Assembly: GCF_016864575.1 (NCBI RefSeq) | Contig: NZ_CP044125.1 | Span: 3,826,001-3,890,000, forward strand | Source: Rhizobium sp. BG4 | GTDB lineage: Bacteria > Pseudomonadota > Alphaproteobacteria > Rhizobiales > Rhizobiaceae | Direction: 5' to 3' | Length of the DNA: 64,000 nucleotides | Shown: one piece after another, positions 46,347-57,387 of the stretch | How positions within the stretch are numbered: the first letter of the stretch is position 1 | Layout of the letters: each line of letters opens with the position of its first letter | Translations under genes and position numbers: made by a program | Notes under the pieces: generated by a model | Told to the model about the DNA's origin: nothing | Databases searched by the model: none | The model's input: only the letters and a program-made list of their open reading frames with translations

Positions 46347-46727
46347 ATGAGCCTTGATGACAGCGAACAGAAGACCGACGTGCGCGAGGGTATCGTGCAT
46401 TCGAGCATTCCGGCGGAAGAGCTGGCGCGTCTCAGCGACGACGTGATCGGCGCGCTGAAGACGGTCTACGACCCGGAAATTCCGGCCGATATCTTCGAAC
46501 TCGGTCTGATCTACAAGATCGATATCGAAGACGACCGCATGGTCAAGATCATGATGACGCTGACGGCACCCGGTTGCCCGGTGGCCGGCGAGATGCCCGG
46601 CTGGGTCGAAAACGCCGTTGGTGCCGTGGAAGGCGTGTCGGGCGTCGAGGTCGAAATGACCTTCGATCCGCCGTGGACGCCTGATCGTATGTCGGAAGAG
46701 GCGCAGGTCGCCGTCGGCTGGTACTAA
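46347..46727 (+). CDS. sufT: SufT, DUF59/MIP18-family Fe-S maturation factor
   Basis: 126 residues. It matches the MIP18/DUF59 domain: DVIGALKTVYDPEIPADIFE, LGLIYKIDIEDDRMVKIMM and the cysteine motif LTAPGCPVAGEMPGWVENAV. It helps deliver clusters to client proteins. ATG 46347 is the family start, 10 bases after sufS. Part of the suf transcript. Confidence 0.96.
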   Translation: MSLDDSEQKTDVREGIVHSSIPAEELARLSDDVIGALKTVYDPEIPADIFELGLIYKIDIEDDRMVKIMMTLTAPGCPVAGEMPGWVENAVGAVEGVSGVEVEMTFDPPWTPDRMSEEAQVAVGWY

Positions 46728-46821
46728 TTGGCGGCTGGTATTGATCGGTTAAGCCACTGGCACTACATTTGATTCATGAAACACCGGACCTTCAATCCGT
46801 GTGCGTAAGGAGAATGAGCCG

Positions 46822-47217
46822 ATGGGCTTTGCAGTAATGAGCATGACGCAGGAAGCGGCCGATCGCGTGAAGGCGATCGTCGGCGGTGCTGGACCGGACG
46901 CCAAGGGCATTCGCGTCGGCATCAAGAAGGGCGGCTGCGCCGGGATGGAATATACCATCGACATGGTGACCGAGCCCAACCCGAAGGACGACCTGATCGA
47001 GCGCGATGGCGCAAGCGTCTGGATCGAGCCCTCGGCCGTGCTTTATCTGCTCGGCACCCAGCTCGGCTTCGAGCAGACGACGCTGCGCTCCGGCTTCACC
47101 TTCACCAACCCGAACCAGACATCGGCCTGCGGCTGCGGCGAATCCGTCGAACTGAAGCCTGCCGATCTCGCGGCTCTTGCCGCCCAGGGAAATCCCGTGG
47201 TGACCGCTTCGCATTGA
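46822..47217 (+). CDS. sufA: SufA/IscA-type Fe-S carrier protein
   Basis: 131 residues, A-type carrier that accepts clusters from SufBCD and passes them on. Three conserved cysteines are visible: GVKKGGC-type in VGIKKGGCAGMEYTIDM, and the pair in TSACGCGESVEL. AAGGAG lies 9 bases before ATG 46822; GTG 46801 precedes this site and was not used. Last suf gene, followed by a strong terminator. Confidence 0.95.
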   Translation: MGFAVMSMTQEAADRVKAIVGGAGPDAKGIRVGIKKGGCAGMEYTIDMVTEPNPKDDLIERDGASVWIEPSAVLYLLGTQLGFEQTTLRSGFTFTNPNQTSACGCGESVELKPADLAALAAQGNPVVTASH

Positions 47218-47242
47218 TGCGCGGTCTCATGGCCACCAACAG

Positions 47243-47271
47243 GCCGCCAGCGATGGCGGCTTTTTCTTTTT
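47243..47271 (+). terminator. Rho-independent terminator of the suf operon
   Basis: GCCGCCA (47243-47249) pairs with TGGCGGC (47254-47260) with loop GCGA and is followed by TTTTTCTTTTT. It closes the operon 26 bases after sufA. Confidence 0.92.
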
Positions 47272-47309
47272 GCAGTTGTCCGATCGCGGCGGCGTAACAT
47301 CTCTCAGGC

Positions 47310-47945
47310 ATGATCATCGAAACGCTGCTTCTGCTGTTTGCCAAAGGCGCTCTGCTCGGTCTCGTCATCACGATACCGCCGGGGCCGATTGCGACGCTTT
47401 GCATTGACCGCAGCCTGAACCGCGGATTCGCCTCGGGTGCTGCAATCGGTATCGGGGCGGCGCTCGGGGATTCCGTCTACGCGCTGGTCGCTGCGGCGGG
47501 TCTGGCGATGGTGTCCAATGTCGTCGATGCCTATTCGCTGCCGATCGCGGCGGTTGGCGGCCTGCTGCTGGTCTTTCTCGGCATCCGCGATCTCGTGACG
47601 CCGCCGGCGGCTGCGCGCGAAATGGGGGCAGGGAACCTCTTCCGCACGATCGCCTCGACCTTCCTGCTGGCAATCTCCAATCCCGGCGCGCTGCTCTCTT
47701 TCGGCGGTTTGTTTGCCGGTCTCGGACTGGTGGATGGCAATACGCCGATGGAAACGGCGGCGATCGTCGTTGGCGTCTTTGCGGGTGCGATGGTGTGGTG
47801 GACGCTGCTCAGCGCCGCGGTCAATCTGGCACGGGACCGGATCTCGCGCGACGTGACGCTGCTGATCCGCCGCATATCAGGATGGCTGATCATCGGCTTC
47901 GGCGGCGCCATTCTCGGCTATGCCGCGGTCAATCTATTCGGCTGA
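47310..47945 (+). CDS. LysE/RhtB-family exporter
   Basis: 211 residues with six hydrophobic helices. The family opening FAKGALLGLVITIPPGPIAT (conserved PGP) and SLNRGFASGAAIGIGAALGD are clear, as is the FLLAISNPGALLSFGGLFA segment. These inner-membrane proteins export amino acids or similar small molecules; the substrate cannot be told. It is convergent with the short flagellar-rod-like gene, stops two bases apart. Confidence 0.9.
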   Translation: MIIETLLLLFAKGALLGLVITIPPGPIATLCIDRSLNRGFASGAAIGIGAALGDSVYALVAAAGLAMVSNVVDAYSLPIAAVGGLLLVFLGIRDLVTPPAAAREMGAGNLFRTIASTFLLAISNPGALLSFGGLFAGLGLVDGNTPMETAAIVVGVFAGAMVWWTLLSAAVNLARDRISRDVTLLIRRISGWLIIGFGGAILGYAAVNLFG

Positions 47946-47947
47946 AA

Positions 47948-48223
47948 TCAGTCGCGCTTGATGGTGGCGAGCAGTTGCCAGAGATCGGCGCCGGTTTCGA
48001 AGACGATCGCATTCGCCTTGTAGCCCTGTGCCGACTGCATCATGTCCGTCATCTCGGTGGCGAGATCGGCCGGCTGACCTTCATCCGTCGTCATCGTCGA
48101 GGGATCGATACGGCTGTAGCCCGGCGTGTTAAGATTGGCGACATTGTTGGCGGTGGCGGCGAAACGGTTGGTCTGCGCGCGCATGCCCGACGACGCGGTA
48201 TTCATGATGCTCGAGATGTTCAT
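47948..48223 (-). CDS. Short orphan flagellar rod-like protein (FlgB/FlgC family ends only)
   Basis: 91 residues. The N-terminus MNISSIMNTASSGMRAQTNR and FAATANNVANLNTPGYSRID are the flagellar rod/hook N-terminal motif. The C-terminus (LATEMTDMMQSAQGYKANAI, then LLATIKRD) is the matching helical C-terminal motif. The middle domain is missing; FlgC is normally about 135 residues. The two ends form the rod coiled coil, so it might still assemble. No other flagellar gene is in the window. Confidence 0.85.
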   Translation of the reverse strand: MNISSIMNTASSGMRAQTNRFAATANNVANLNTPGYSRIDPSTMTTDEGQPADLATEMTDMMQSAQGYKANAIVFETGADLWQLLATIKRD

Positions 48224-48425
48224 CAGCCGGTATTCCCCACACTTCCGTAAGCTTGCTATAGCAGCCGGCGCTTAGCGAATGCTGAACGGGTTTCGTTAAC
48301 GGTATTGGCGCTCCAAAGCACGATCTGTTTCGAACTGGTGCAGCTTCGTGAAGGCGGGCGGCGTGGTCCGTGCTTGGCAACGGTGGGGTCGGGGACTACC
48401 ATGCTGGCAGCTGATGGAGGCGGCG

Positions 48426-49226
48426 ATGTCCTCGAGTTTCAATGTCCACAAGGCATCGGGATACGAACAGCTGATGGGGCGCTGGAGCCAGAAACTCGCG
48501 CTGCCATTCATCGATTTTGCGGGTGTTGAGGATGGTGATCGCATTGTCGATGTCGGCTGCGGCACCGGCAGCCTGACCTTCGCACTTGCCCATTCCCGGC
48601 GTATCCAGGCGATAGAGGCGATCGATTTCTCATCCGTCTTCGTCGAGGAGGCGCTGCGGCGGAACAATGATCCGCGGATCACCATACGGCAGGCCGATGC
48701 CTGCGCATTGCCTTTCGAGACCGCGAGCTTCGATCGCGCGCTGGCATTGCTCGTCCTGCATTTCATTCCCGAGGCAAAGAAGGCGATCGGCGAAATGCGC
48801 CGGGTCACGCGGCCCGGCGGCACCGTTGCGGCCGTCGTCTGGGATCATCTCGGCGGCATGGCGGGCATGCGGATGATGATCGATACGGTCGCGGCGCTCA
48901 GCGAGGCCGGACGCCAGCTTCGCAGCCGCTACTGCTTCCAGCCGATGATACAGCCCGGCGAAATGAAGCGGGCTTTCATCGAAGGCGGGCTTCTCGATGT
49001 CGAGGAGACGCAGCTCATGATCCGCATGAATTACGAAAATTTCGACGACTACTGGGGGCCGATTGCAGCGGGGGAAGGGCCGCTCGGCGCATTTGTGGGC
49101 AAGCTCGACGGCGCGGAGAGGGCGCAGGTCGATGCTGCGGTACGCGATGCCTACGAAGCCGGGCGGCCCGACGGTCCGCGATCCTTTGCCAATGTCGCAT
49201 GGGCCTGCCGGGGCCGCGTGCCCTGA
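48426..49226 (+). CDS. SAM-dependent methyltransferase, class I
   Basis: 266 residues starting MSSSFNVHKASGYEQLMGRW, with GGAGG 5 bases before ATG 48426. The SAM-binding motif is RIVDVGCGTGSLTFALA, followed by IEAIDFSSVFVEEA, ADACALPFETASFDRALALL and EMRRVTRPGGTVAAVVWD. It is of the ubiquinone/menaquinone-methyltransferase-like group; the substrate is unknown. It is convergent with a DUF982 gene 6 bases away. Confidence 0.9.
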   Translation: MSSSFNVHKASGYEQLMGRWSQKLALPFIDFAGVEDGDRIVDVGCGTGSLTFALAHSRRIQAIEAIDFSSVFVEEALRRNNDPRITIRQADACALPFETASFDRALALLVLHFIPEAKKAIGEMRRVTRPGGTVAAVVWDHLGGMAGMRMMIDTVAALSEAGRQLRSRYCFQPMIQPGEMKRAFIEGGLLDVEETQLMIRMNYENFDDYWGPIAAGEGPLGAFVGKLDGAERAQVDAAVRDAYEAGRPDGPRSFANVAWACRGRVP

Positions 49227-49232
49227 GGCGGC

Positions 49233-49502
49233 TTATTTCTTGATATCGATGCCGGCTTCAACAGCCGCAGCGATGAAGGCGTTACGGGCCTGTTCGTTGC
49301 TAGCCTTGCCCTTGATGACGTCGGCGCAGATCAGCAGCGCCTTGTCGAGCGCCGGGCCATCCTCGGTCGGCCAGTCCTCGATCATCGCCCAGGAGGCGGC
49401 CTGCGTGGTGCCGATCGTCACATATTGGCCGGGCTCCTCGAGCGCCAGCAGCACGGGGTTTGCCCAAGGCACCTGAGTGAGATCGTTGTCGGATTTTGCC
49501 AT
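49233..49502 (-). CDS. DUF982 protein
   Basis: 89 residues matching DUF982, a short family largely found in rhizobia: WANPVLLALEEPGQYVTIG, AASWAMIEDWPTEDGPALDK and ARNAFIAAAVEAGIDIKK. Function is unknown. It starts 36 bases after the hydrolase stop on the same strand and may be in the same transcript. Confidence 0.88.
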   Translation of the reverse strand: MAKSDNDLTQVPWANPVLLALEEPGQYVTIGTTQAASWAMIEDWPTEDGPALDKALLICADVIKGKASNEQARNAFIAAAVEAGIDIKK

Positions 49503-49538
49503 GGGTTGAAACCTGCTTTTATCGAAAGTCCGATGTCC

Positions 49539-50186
49539 TTAGCGGTGCAGGTCTTCTGCGACAAGGGAAAAGGTCTCGGTCTCCAGCCATCGCTTGATGA
49601 TGCCGGGTTCGCCCTCGTGGAGGCCATGGCCCGTTGGCGAAATCTGAAATTCGACTTTCGCGCCGGCAGCTTGGAATTGCTGCACGGATTTTGCGGCATC
49701 CTCGGGCTGGCGGCGATCATCGTCTACACCGCCGAGGATCAGGATCGGCTTTGCCGCCATCGGTGGCAGGGCTGCGTCAGGTGCGGGAGATAGCGGACGG
49801 ATCAGGACGGCGCCGAGTGCGCAGGCCGGATCGTGCATGAGCAGCGATGCGGCCATGATCGCGCCGTTCGAGAAACCGAGCACGATAGGCGGCCCGGATA
49901 TGAGCTGGGTTTTGATGGCAGTGCTGAGGAACGAATGAATCCGTTCGGTCTGAACAGCAAGATCTGCAACATCCAGCGTCCGGTCGCTATTGCGCCGGAA
50001 GAAGGCATAGCCGCCTTCCCAAGCGATGCCACCGCGCAGTGATATGACCGGATGATCGGGTGCAGCCTCCGCGGCGAGCGGTATCAGTTCCGTCTCGTCC
50101 ATGCTGCTGCCATGCATCAGCAGCAGTGGCGGTAAGCGGGGATCGCCTGCTAAGGCGATGTAGTGGAAGCCCTGCAGGTCAGGCAT
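49539..50186 (-). CDS. Alpha/beta hydrolase (carboxylesterase/phospholipase-like)
   Basis: 215 residues. It has a LLLMHGSSMDETEL oxyanion loop, nucleophile Ser in IVLGFSNGAIMAASLL, Asp in GGVDDDRRQPEDA and His in SPTGHGLHEGEP, matching the short carboxylesterase family (YpfH-like). Cytosolic, substrate unknown. Start ATG 50186 reads MPDLQGFHYIAL. Preceded by the gcv operon terminator. Confidence 0.88.
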   Translation of the reverse strand: MPDLQGFHYIALAGDPRLPPLLLMHGSSMDETELIPLAAEAAPDHPVISLRGGIAWEGGYAFFRRNSDRTLDVADLAVQTERIHSFLSTAIKTQLISGPPIVLGFSNGAIMAASLLMHDPACALGAVLIRPLSPAPDAALPPMAAKPILILGGVDDDRRQPEDAAKSVQQFQAAGAKVEFQISPTGHGLHEGEPGIIKRWLETETFSLVAEDLHR

Positions 50187-50213
50187 CGTCAGGTCACGAT
50201 CTTCGGGAAATGA

Positions 50214-50239
50214 AAACGCCCGGCCAAAGCCGGGCGTTT
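50214..50239 (-). terminator. Terminator of the gcv operon
   Basis: AAACGCCCGGC (50214-50224) and GCCGGGCGTTT (50229-50239) form a perfect 11-bp stem with loop CAAA. On the minus strand it lies 13 bases after gcvP and is followed by TCATTTCCC after the TTTT end of the stem. Confidence 0.85.
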
Positions 50240-50252
50240 CGTTGTTCAGCGC

Positions 50253-53116
<2,864 letters not shown>

Positions 53117-53117
<1 letters not shown>

Positions 53118-53479
53118 TACGCAGTGAGCTCCTTGTAGGCCGCTTCATCGAGCAGGCCATCGGCATCAGCCGCATTTGCAAGCTTCAGCTTGAAGAACCA
53201 GCCGGCGCCCTGCGGATCGGAATTGACCAGCGACGGGTCTGCGACAATGGCTTCGTTAACTTCGGTGATCTCGCCATCCAGCGGACAATAGACGTCGGAG
53301 GCCGCCTTGACGGATTCGACGGTGGAGGCATTGTCGTTCTTGGCGAAGGTCGCGCCGATTTCCGGCAGTTCTACGAATACGAGGTCGCCGAGCTGATCAA
53401 CGGCGTAATTGGTGATTCCGACCGTTGCAACGCCGCCTTCGATCTTCAGCCATTCATGTTCTTCGGTAAACTTGAGCAT
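53117..53479 (-). CDS. gcvH: Glycine cleavage system H-protein
   Basis: 120 residues, lipoyl-carrier protein that shuttles the aminomethyl group between P, T and L proteins. The lipoylation site is the lysine in [20 protein letters not shown]. The N-terminus [20 protein letters not shown] and C-terminus with [20 protein letters not shown] are typical. It is 24 bases after gcvT and overlaps gcvP by one base. Confidence 0.98.
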
Positions 53480-53503
53480 TGTTTGTCCTCTCTGGGAAAA
53501 GTT

Positions 53504-54640
53504 TCAGCGTTTGTAGGTCGGCGTAATAAAGGGCAGGGCGCTGACGGTGACCGGCAGGTACTTGCCGCGCACTTCAGCAAAAATGACCGTTCCGGCAGCC
53601 GCATGCGACAACGGCACGTAACCCATGGCGACGGGACCCTCGACGCTCGGGCCGAAGCCGCCGGACGTGACTTCGCCGAGCTCGGTCTTGCCTTCGGCAT
53701 CGGCATAGAGCTTGGCATGGCCGCGCACCGGTGCCTTACCGTCAGGCTTCAGGCCGACGCGGCGGCGCGTGGCGCCATTGTCGAGCTCGGAGAGGATGCG
53801 GCCGGCACCCGGGAATCCGCCGGCGCGGGCGCCGCCCGTCTTGCGGGCCTTCTGCATGCCCCATTCGAGGGCCGCTTCGACGGGCGTCGTCGTTGTGTCG
53901 ATGTCGTTGCCATAGAGGCAGAGACCGGCTTCCAGACGCAGCGAATCGCGGGCGCCGAGGCCGATCGCCTCGACATCTGGATGCTCAAGCAACCGCTTGG
54001 TGACATCCTCGGCCTTGTCGGCTGGAATGGAGATTTCGAAGCCGTCTTCGCCGGAATAGCCGGAACGGGAAACGAGACAGGAAACGTCGTGCAGGCGGCA
54101 GTGGCGCACGTCCATGAACTTCATGGCGGCGACGTCGGCCCAGAGTTCGGCGAGCACATCGACGGCGCGCGGTCCCTGAAGCGCGATGAGCGCGCGGTCG
54201 AGCACGGTGATGTCGCAGCGATCGCCGATGTGCTTGCGCATATGCGCGACGTCTTCTTCCTTGCAGGCGGCGTTGACGACGACGAAGAGATGATCGTCGA
54301 GATGGGTGATCATCAGGTCGTCGAGAATGCCACCGTTGTCATCGGTGAAAAAACCGTAGCGCTGGCGTCCCTCGGCGAGGCCGAGAATATCGACGGGCAC
54401 GAGGCTTTCGAGCGCAAGCGCGGCATCTTCATACTTGCCCGACTTCGCCTTGACGATGACCTGGCCCATGTGGGACACGTCGAAAACGCCGGCCGCCTGG
54501 CGGGTCTGCAGGTGTTCCTTCATGACGCCGGCCGGATATTGCACCGGCATGTCGTATCCGGCGAAGGGAACCATGCGGGCGCCGAGCGACAGGTGCAGCG
54601 CGTGAAGCGGGGTTTTCTTGAGGGCAGCAGTATCGTCCAA
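53504..54640 (-). CDS. gcvT: Glycine cleavage system aminomethyltransferase (T-protein)
   Basis: 378 residues. It releases ammonia and moves the methylene group to tetrahydrofolate. Motifs: [67 protein letters not shown] and [21 protein letters not shown] choose TTG 54640, which sits 5 bases after a perfect GGAGG and matches the family length. ATG 54673 lies upstream of that site without its own ribosome-binding sequence. A tandem glycine riboswitch lies directly upstream. Confidence 0.95.
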   Translation of the reverse strand: MDDTAALKKTPLHALHLSLGARMVPFAGYDMPVQYPAGVMKEHLQTRQAAGVFDVSHMGQVIVKAKSGKYEDAALALESLVPVDILGLAEGRQRYGFFTDDNGGILDDLMITHLDDHLFVVVNAACKEEDVAHMRKHIGDRCDITVLDRALIALQGPRAVDVLAELWADVAAMKFMDVRHCRLHDVSCLVSRSGYSGEDGFEISIPADKAEDVTKRLLEHPDVEAIGLGARDSLRLEAGLCLYGNDIDTTTTPVEAALEWGMQKARKTGGARAGGFPGAGRILSELDNGATRRRVGLKPDGKAPVRGHAKLYADAEGKTELGEVTSGGFGPSVEGPVAMGYVPLSHAAAGTVIFAEVRGKYLPVTVSALPFITPTYKR

Positions 54641-54713
54641 TGACGCCTCCGGTCGTTGCGCGTGGAATTCCATGCGCGGGCTCAAATGAAGGCGCGGTTG
54701 CGCCTCGTTATCG

Positions 54714-54872
54714 AGCCCCCTCTGTCCTTGCGCCTGAGATTGTTATCCCTTCGGCGAGCGTTTCGATAACGCTTCTCTCCAGAGTTCCGTCTGCCCCTTG
54801 TGGTCCTTTTGCCTGAGAGTTTCCGGGGCGGTTGCTCCTTCGGCACCGGCACTTGCGAACCGGCTTCTCCCA
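54714..54872 (-). promoter_or_regulatory. Tandem glycine riboswitch upstream of gcvTHP
   Basis: On the minus strand two aptamers follow each other. The first (about 54872-54791) has GGGAGAAGCCGG, GCCGAAGGAGCAA and CTCTCAGGCAAAAGGACC. The second (about 54786-54714) has CTGGAGAGAAGC, GCCGAAGGGATAAC and CTCAGGCGCAAGGACAGAG. The GCCGAAGG and CTCAGGC-AAGGAC blocks are the glycine-aptamer cores. A short hairpin (54690-54705) between the aptamers and the start may be the expression platform. The stretch 54873-55040 holds no gene. Confidence 0.95.
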
Positions 54873-54966
54873 ACAAGGTCGCGGCAATTATCGGGCGGAA
54901 CGGGTTGTTGGCAAGGGGGAATGTCGCCGCCGAACAAATTTTTGTCGCGGCATCACGGCGCAAATT

Positions 54967-54980
54967 GTGATCTGCGTCAA
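54967..54980 (+). promoter_or_regulatory. FNR/FixK-type box (anaerobox-like) before copper genes
   Basis: GTGATCTGCGTCAA differs from the common alphaproteobacterial FNR/FixK site TTGAT-N4-RTCAA by one base (G for the first T). It lies 61 bases before the DUF2946 gene, a plausible activator position. Binding is inferred only. Confidence 0.45.
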
Positions 54981-55040
54981 ATCGGCTTTTGCTTTTCGCC
55001 CATAAAGTGATTAATCGCGACAGCCGCGGAAGGGGATTTG

Positions 55041-55421
55041 ATGGCGAACACGGGCCGGAAAGCTGGGATGCTGACGCGCATGATCTGCGCGCTGGGCCTG
55101 CTTGTGCTCGGCCTTGCGCATCAGGCGCCGCAGCTCGCCGCTGAACCCCTCTATAGCAGCGCCGAATATGCCCTGCCGGACGGCTCCTTCGCCTCGCTTT
55201 GCGTGACCGTCAAGGACGACGATAGCAAGCACCTGCCGATGGGGCCGAATTGCGAGGTCTGCCGTCTCGCTGCCTCGATCATTCTGCCTGCGCCGGATGC
55301 GGCCGCATGGCTTAGGCTGGAATTTTCCTCTTTCGAGAATGCGCTGACCAGCGATATCGCCGTCCTGCCGGTGCGCGCGGTGGCGCAGCCGAAATCGCGG
55401 GGGCCGCCGGTTCTGGCCTGA
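55041..55421 (+). CDS. Small exported DUF2946-like protein, probably copper-related
   Basis: 126 residues. An N-terminal hydrophobic signal (MLTRMICALGLLVLGLAHQA, cleavage near QLAAEP) precedes a small mature part with PNCEVCRLAASIILP, a CxxC pair typical of DUF2946-type proteins that often accompany copper or heme-copper genes. AAGGGG precedes ATG 55041. It is 76 bases before the DUF1775-PCuAC gene on the same strand, which supports a copper role by association. Confidence 0.7.
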   Translation: MANTGRKAGMLTRMICALGLLVLGLAHQAPQLAAEPLYSSAEYALPDGSFASLCVTVKDDDSKHLPMGPNCEVCRLAASIILPAPDAAAWLRLEFSSFENALTSDIAVLPVRAVAQPKSRGPPVLA

Positions 55422-55497
55422 TCTCCAGCCCGAACCGAAATGCAACATGATGCCGGAGGCCGCCAAGACGATGCGGATGCCGGCGAGGAGACACCAG

Positions 55498-56484
55498 ATG
55501 AAAACCGCTCAGACCCTTGGCCTTGCTGCCGCTTTTTCCTTTGCCGCAACGGCCGCCAGCGCCCATGTGACCTTCCTCGACGCCGAGGCGCCGCAGGAAG
55601 CGACAATTCTCGCGACGCTGCAGGTGCCGCATGGCTGCGATGGCAAGCCGACCAATGAGGTGCAGGTGAAGCTGCCGGAAGGTTTCGTTTTCGCCAAGCC
55701 GCAGCCGAAGGCTGGCTGGCAGCTCGAGGTCATCAAAGGCGACTACAAAAAGAGCTACGACAATCACGGCACGCCGGTGAAGTCGGGCGCGATCGAGATC
55801 CGCTGGAAGGGCGGCAATCTCTCCGACGATTTCTACGACACATTCGTGATCCAGGGTAAGGTCTCCGGCGTCGATGCCGGGACGTCGCTGGCTTTCCCGG
55901 TCACGCAGCTCTGCGGCGATACCGTCGAGGCCTGGGATCAGGTTGCCGCCGAAGGCAGCGATCCGCACAAGCTGAAGAGCCCGGCGCCGGTGCTGACCGT
56001 TGTCGCGGGCAGCGATCACGGTCATGGTCACGACGACATGGCCGGAATGGACATGAGCGGCATGGCCGGAATGGCGATGGCGGCACCCGCTGGTGACGAA
56101 GCAAAGCTCGGCGATCTCGAAATCTCCGGTGCCTTCGCCAAGGCGATGCTGCCGGGTCAGCCGGTCGGTGGCGGCTTCTTCACCATCAAGAACGGCGGCA
56201 ATAGCGACGACACGCTGATTGCGGTGTCGTCGCCGAATGCCGGCGAAGTGCAGATGCACGAGATGAAGACCGAGAACAACGTGATGAAGATGCGCGAGCT
56301 CAAGGGCGGCATCAAGGTTCCGGCCGGCGAGACCGTCAAGCTGGAGCCGGGTGCCCTGCATCTGATGTTCCAGAAGGTGACGGCGCCGTTCAAGCAGGGC
56401 GACAGCGTTCCGGTGACGCTGACCTTCGAGAAGGCCGGCAAGGTGGATGTGACGCTGAAGGTCCTGTCCGCCCAGGGCAAGTAA
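55498..56484 (+). CDS. DUF1775 (YcnI) copper-binding domain fused to PCu(A)C copper chaperone
   Basis: 328 residues, exported. After signal peptide MKTAQTLGLAAAFSFAATAA the mature chain would start at the His of AHVTFLD, the copper ligand of YcnI-type DUF1775 domains (residues ~22-165). A Met/His-rich linker (SDHGHGHDDMAGMDMSGMAG, about 177-196) leads to a PCu(A)C domain (~205-328) with metal ligands in EVQMHEMKTENNVMKM and GALHLMFQKV. PCu(A)C proteins load the Cu-A or Cu-B site of terminal oxidases. GAGGAG is 7 bases before ATG 55498. Confidence 0.93.
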   Translation: MKTAQTLGLAAAFSFAATAASAHVTFLDAEAPQEATILATLQVPHGCDGKPTNEVQVKLPEGFVFAKPQPKAGWQLEVIKGDYKKSYDNHGTPVKSGAIEIRWKGGNLSDDFYDTFVIQGKVSGVDAGTSLAFPVTQLCGDTVEAWDQVAAEGSDPHKLKSPAPVLTVVAGSDHGHGHDDMAGMDMSGMAGMAMAAPAGDEAKLGDLEISGAFAKAMLPGQPVGGGFFTIKNGGNSDDTLIAVSSPNAGEVQMHEMKTENNVMKMRELKGGIKVPAGETVKLEPGALHLMFQKVTAPFKQGDSVPVTLTFEKAGKVDVTLKVLSAQGK

Positions 56485-56490
56485 ACACCA

Positions 56491-56520
56491 AAAGGCCCGC
56501 GGCTTTCACCGCGGGCCTTT
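56491..56520. terminator. Terminator after the copper chaperone gene
   Basis: A perfect 12-bp stem (56491-56502 with 56509-56520) with loop CTTTCA, followed on the plus strand by TCGCTTCC directly after TTT. It also lies downstream of the convergent 89-residue gene and may serve both. Confidence 0.85.
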
Positions 56521-56538
56521 TCGCTTCCTGGGGGTGAA

Positions 56539-56808
56539 TCAGACTTCCTCGTAAGACCTGAGCGCCTGCTGCAGGCCGGCCTGCGGCTGCTTGTTGCCCT
56601 TGGTCATCAGGTCGAGGGCCACCTCGGTCGATTGGATGATGTTGGGCGAATCTTCGAGCTCGTCGGCGGCTGCCACGCCGCGCAGCTGGCGTTCGGCCAT
56701 CCGGCGCGTTTCCTTGGCGGCCATGTTCGGCGGCACGCGCTGAGCGATCCTCAGCGACTCGAAAGCGGCAGCCGCGGTGCTCGCGGATATGGTTACGACC
56801 TGTGTCAT
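56539..56808 (-). CDS. Small protein of unknown function
   Basis: 89 residues starting MTQVVTISASTAAAAFESLR, followed by IAQRVPPNMAAKETRRMAER and ending QQALRSYEEV. Likely mostly helical, no signal peptide or membrane segment. I chose ATG 56808 because the frame further upstream runs into the divergent crcB promoter; the ribosome site is weak (GAAG). I do not recognise a family. Confidence 0.6.
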   Translation of the reverse strand: MTQVVTISASTAAAAFESLRIAQRVPPNMAAKETRRMAERQLRGVAAADELEDSPNIIQSTEVALDLMTKGNKQPQAGLQQALRSYEEV

Positions 56809-56919
56809 CTTCTTCAGGATAGACAGCCCGCGTTCTTGCGCCGCTAAGGAAATCGCTCGCATTTTAGCGATGGGCCGGAAACTGTTGGAATCGGCGGGCT
56901 GCTGCGCTACACAACGCCC

Positions 56920-57297
56920 ATGTTTCAAGCTCTTCTCGTTGCCGGCGGTGGTGCTGCCGGGTCTCTGCTACGCTATTTCGTCGGTCACTGGTCCCTCAGA
57001 TTATGGGGGCCGAACTTTCCGTGGGGCACGCTGATCGTCAATATCGTCGGCTGCTTCATCATCGGCGTGTTTGCCGAGATGATCGCGCGCCGCTTCAATG
57101 CATCGGCCGATCTCCGGCTGCTGCTGATCACCGGGTTTCTCGGCGGCTTCACGACGTTTTCGGCCTTTTCGCTCGATGCCATCTCGCTCTTCGAGCGCGG
57201 CGAGGCGGTGATGGGCGGCGTCTATATCGCTGCCAGCGTCGGTCTCTCGATGGCCGCCGTCATCGCTGGTCTCGCCCTGATGCGTGCTTTGCTCTGA
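56920..57297 (+). CDS. crcB: Fluoride ion channel CrcB/Fluc
   Basis: 125 residues, four membrane helices, dual-topology fluoride exporter. Motifs are VAGGGAAGSLLRYFVG, FPWGTLIVNIVGCFIIGVFA with the conserved Asn, and LITGFLGGFTTFSAFSLDA with the sodium/fluoride-path TTFS. I saw no match to the fluoride riboswitch in the 110 bases upstream. Followed after 90 bases by the pseudouridine synthase gene. Confidence 0.95.
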   Translation: MFQALLVAGGGAAGSLLRYFVGHWSLRLWGPNFPWGTLIVNIVGCFIIGVFAEMIARRFNASADLRLLLITGFLGGFTTFSAFSLDAISLFERGEAVMGGVYIAASVGLSMAAVIAGLALMRALL

Positions 57298-57387
57298 AAG
57301 GCGGTTCCCGCGCGGGCAAAAATGCTCTAAAGCCAGCGGCAACCGCCGCGCCAGGCGCAGGCAATCATTTCCGGAAAGACAAGAACA

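Noticed and set aside
56809-56919. Fluoride riboswitch before crcB
   Set aside because: The conserved pseudoknot blocks are missing; only a simple 6-bp hairpin is present.
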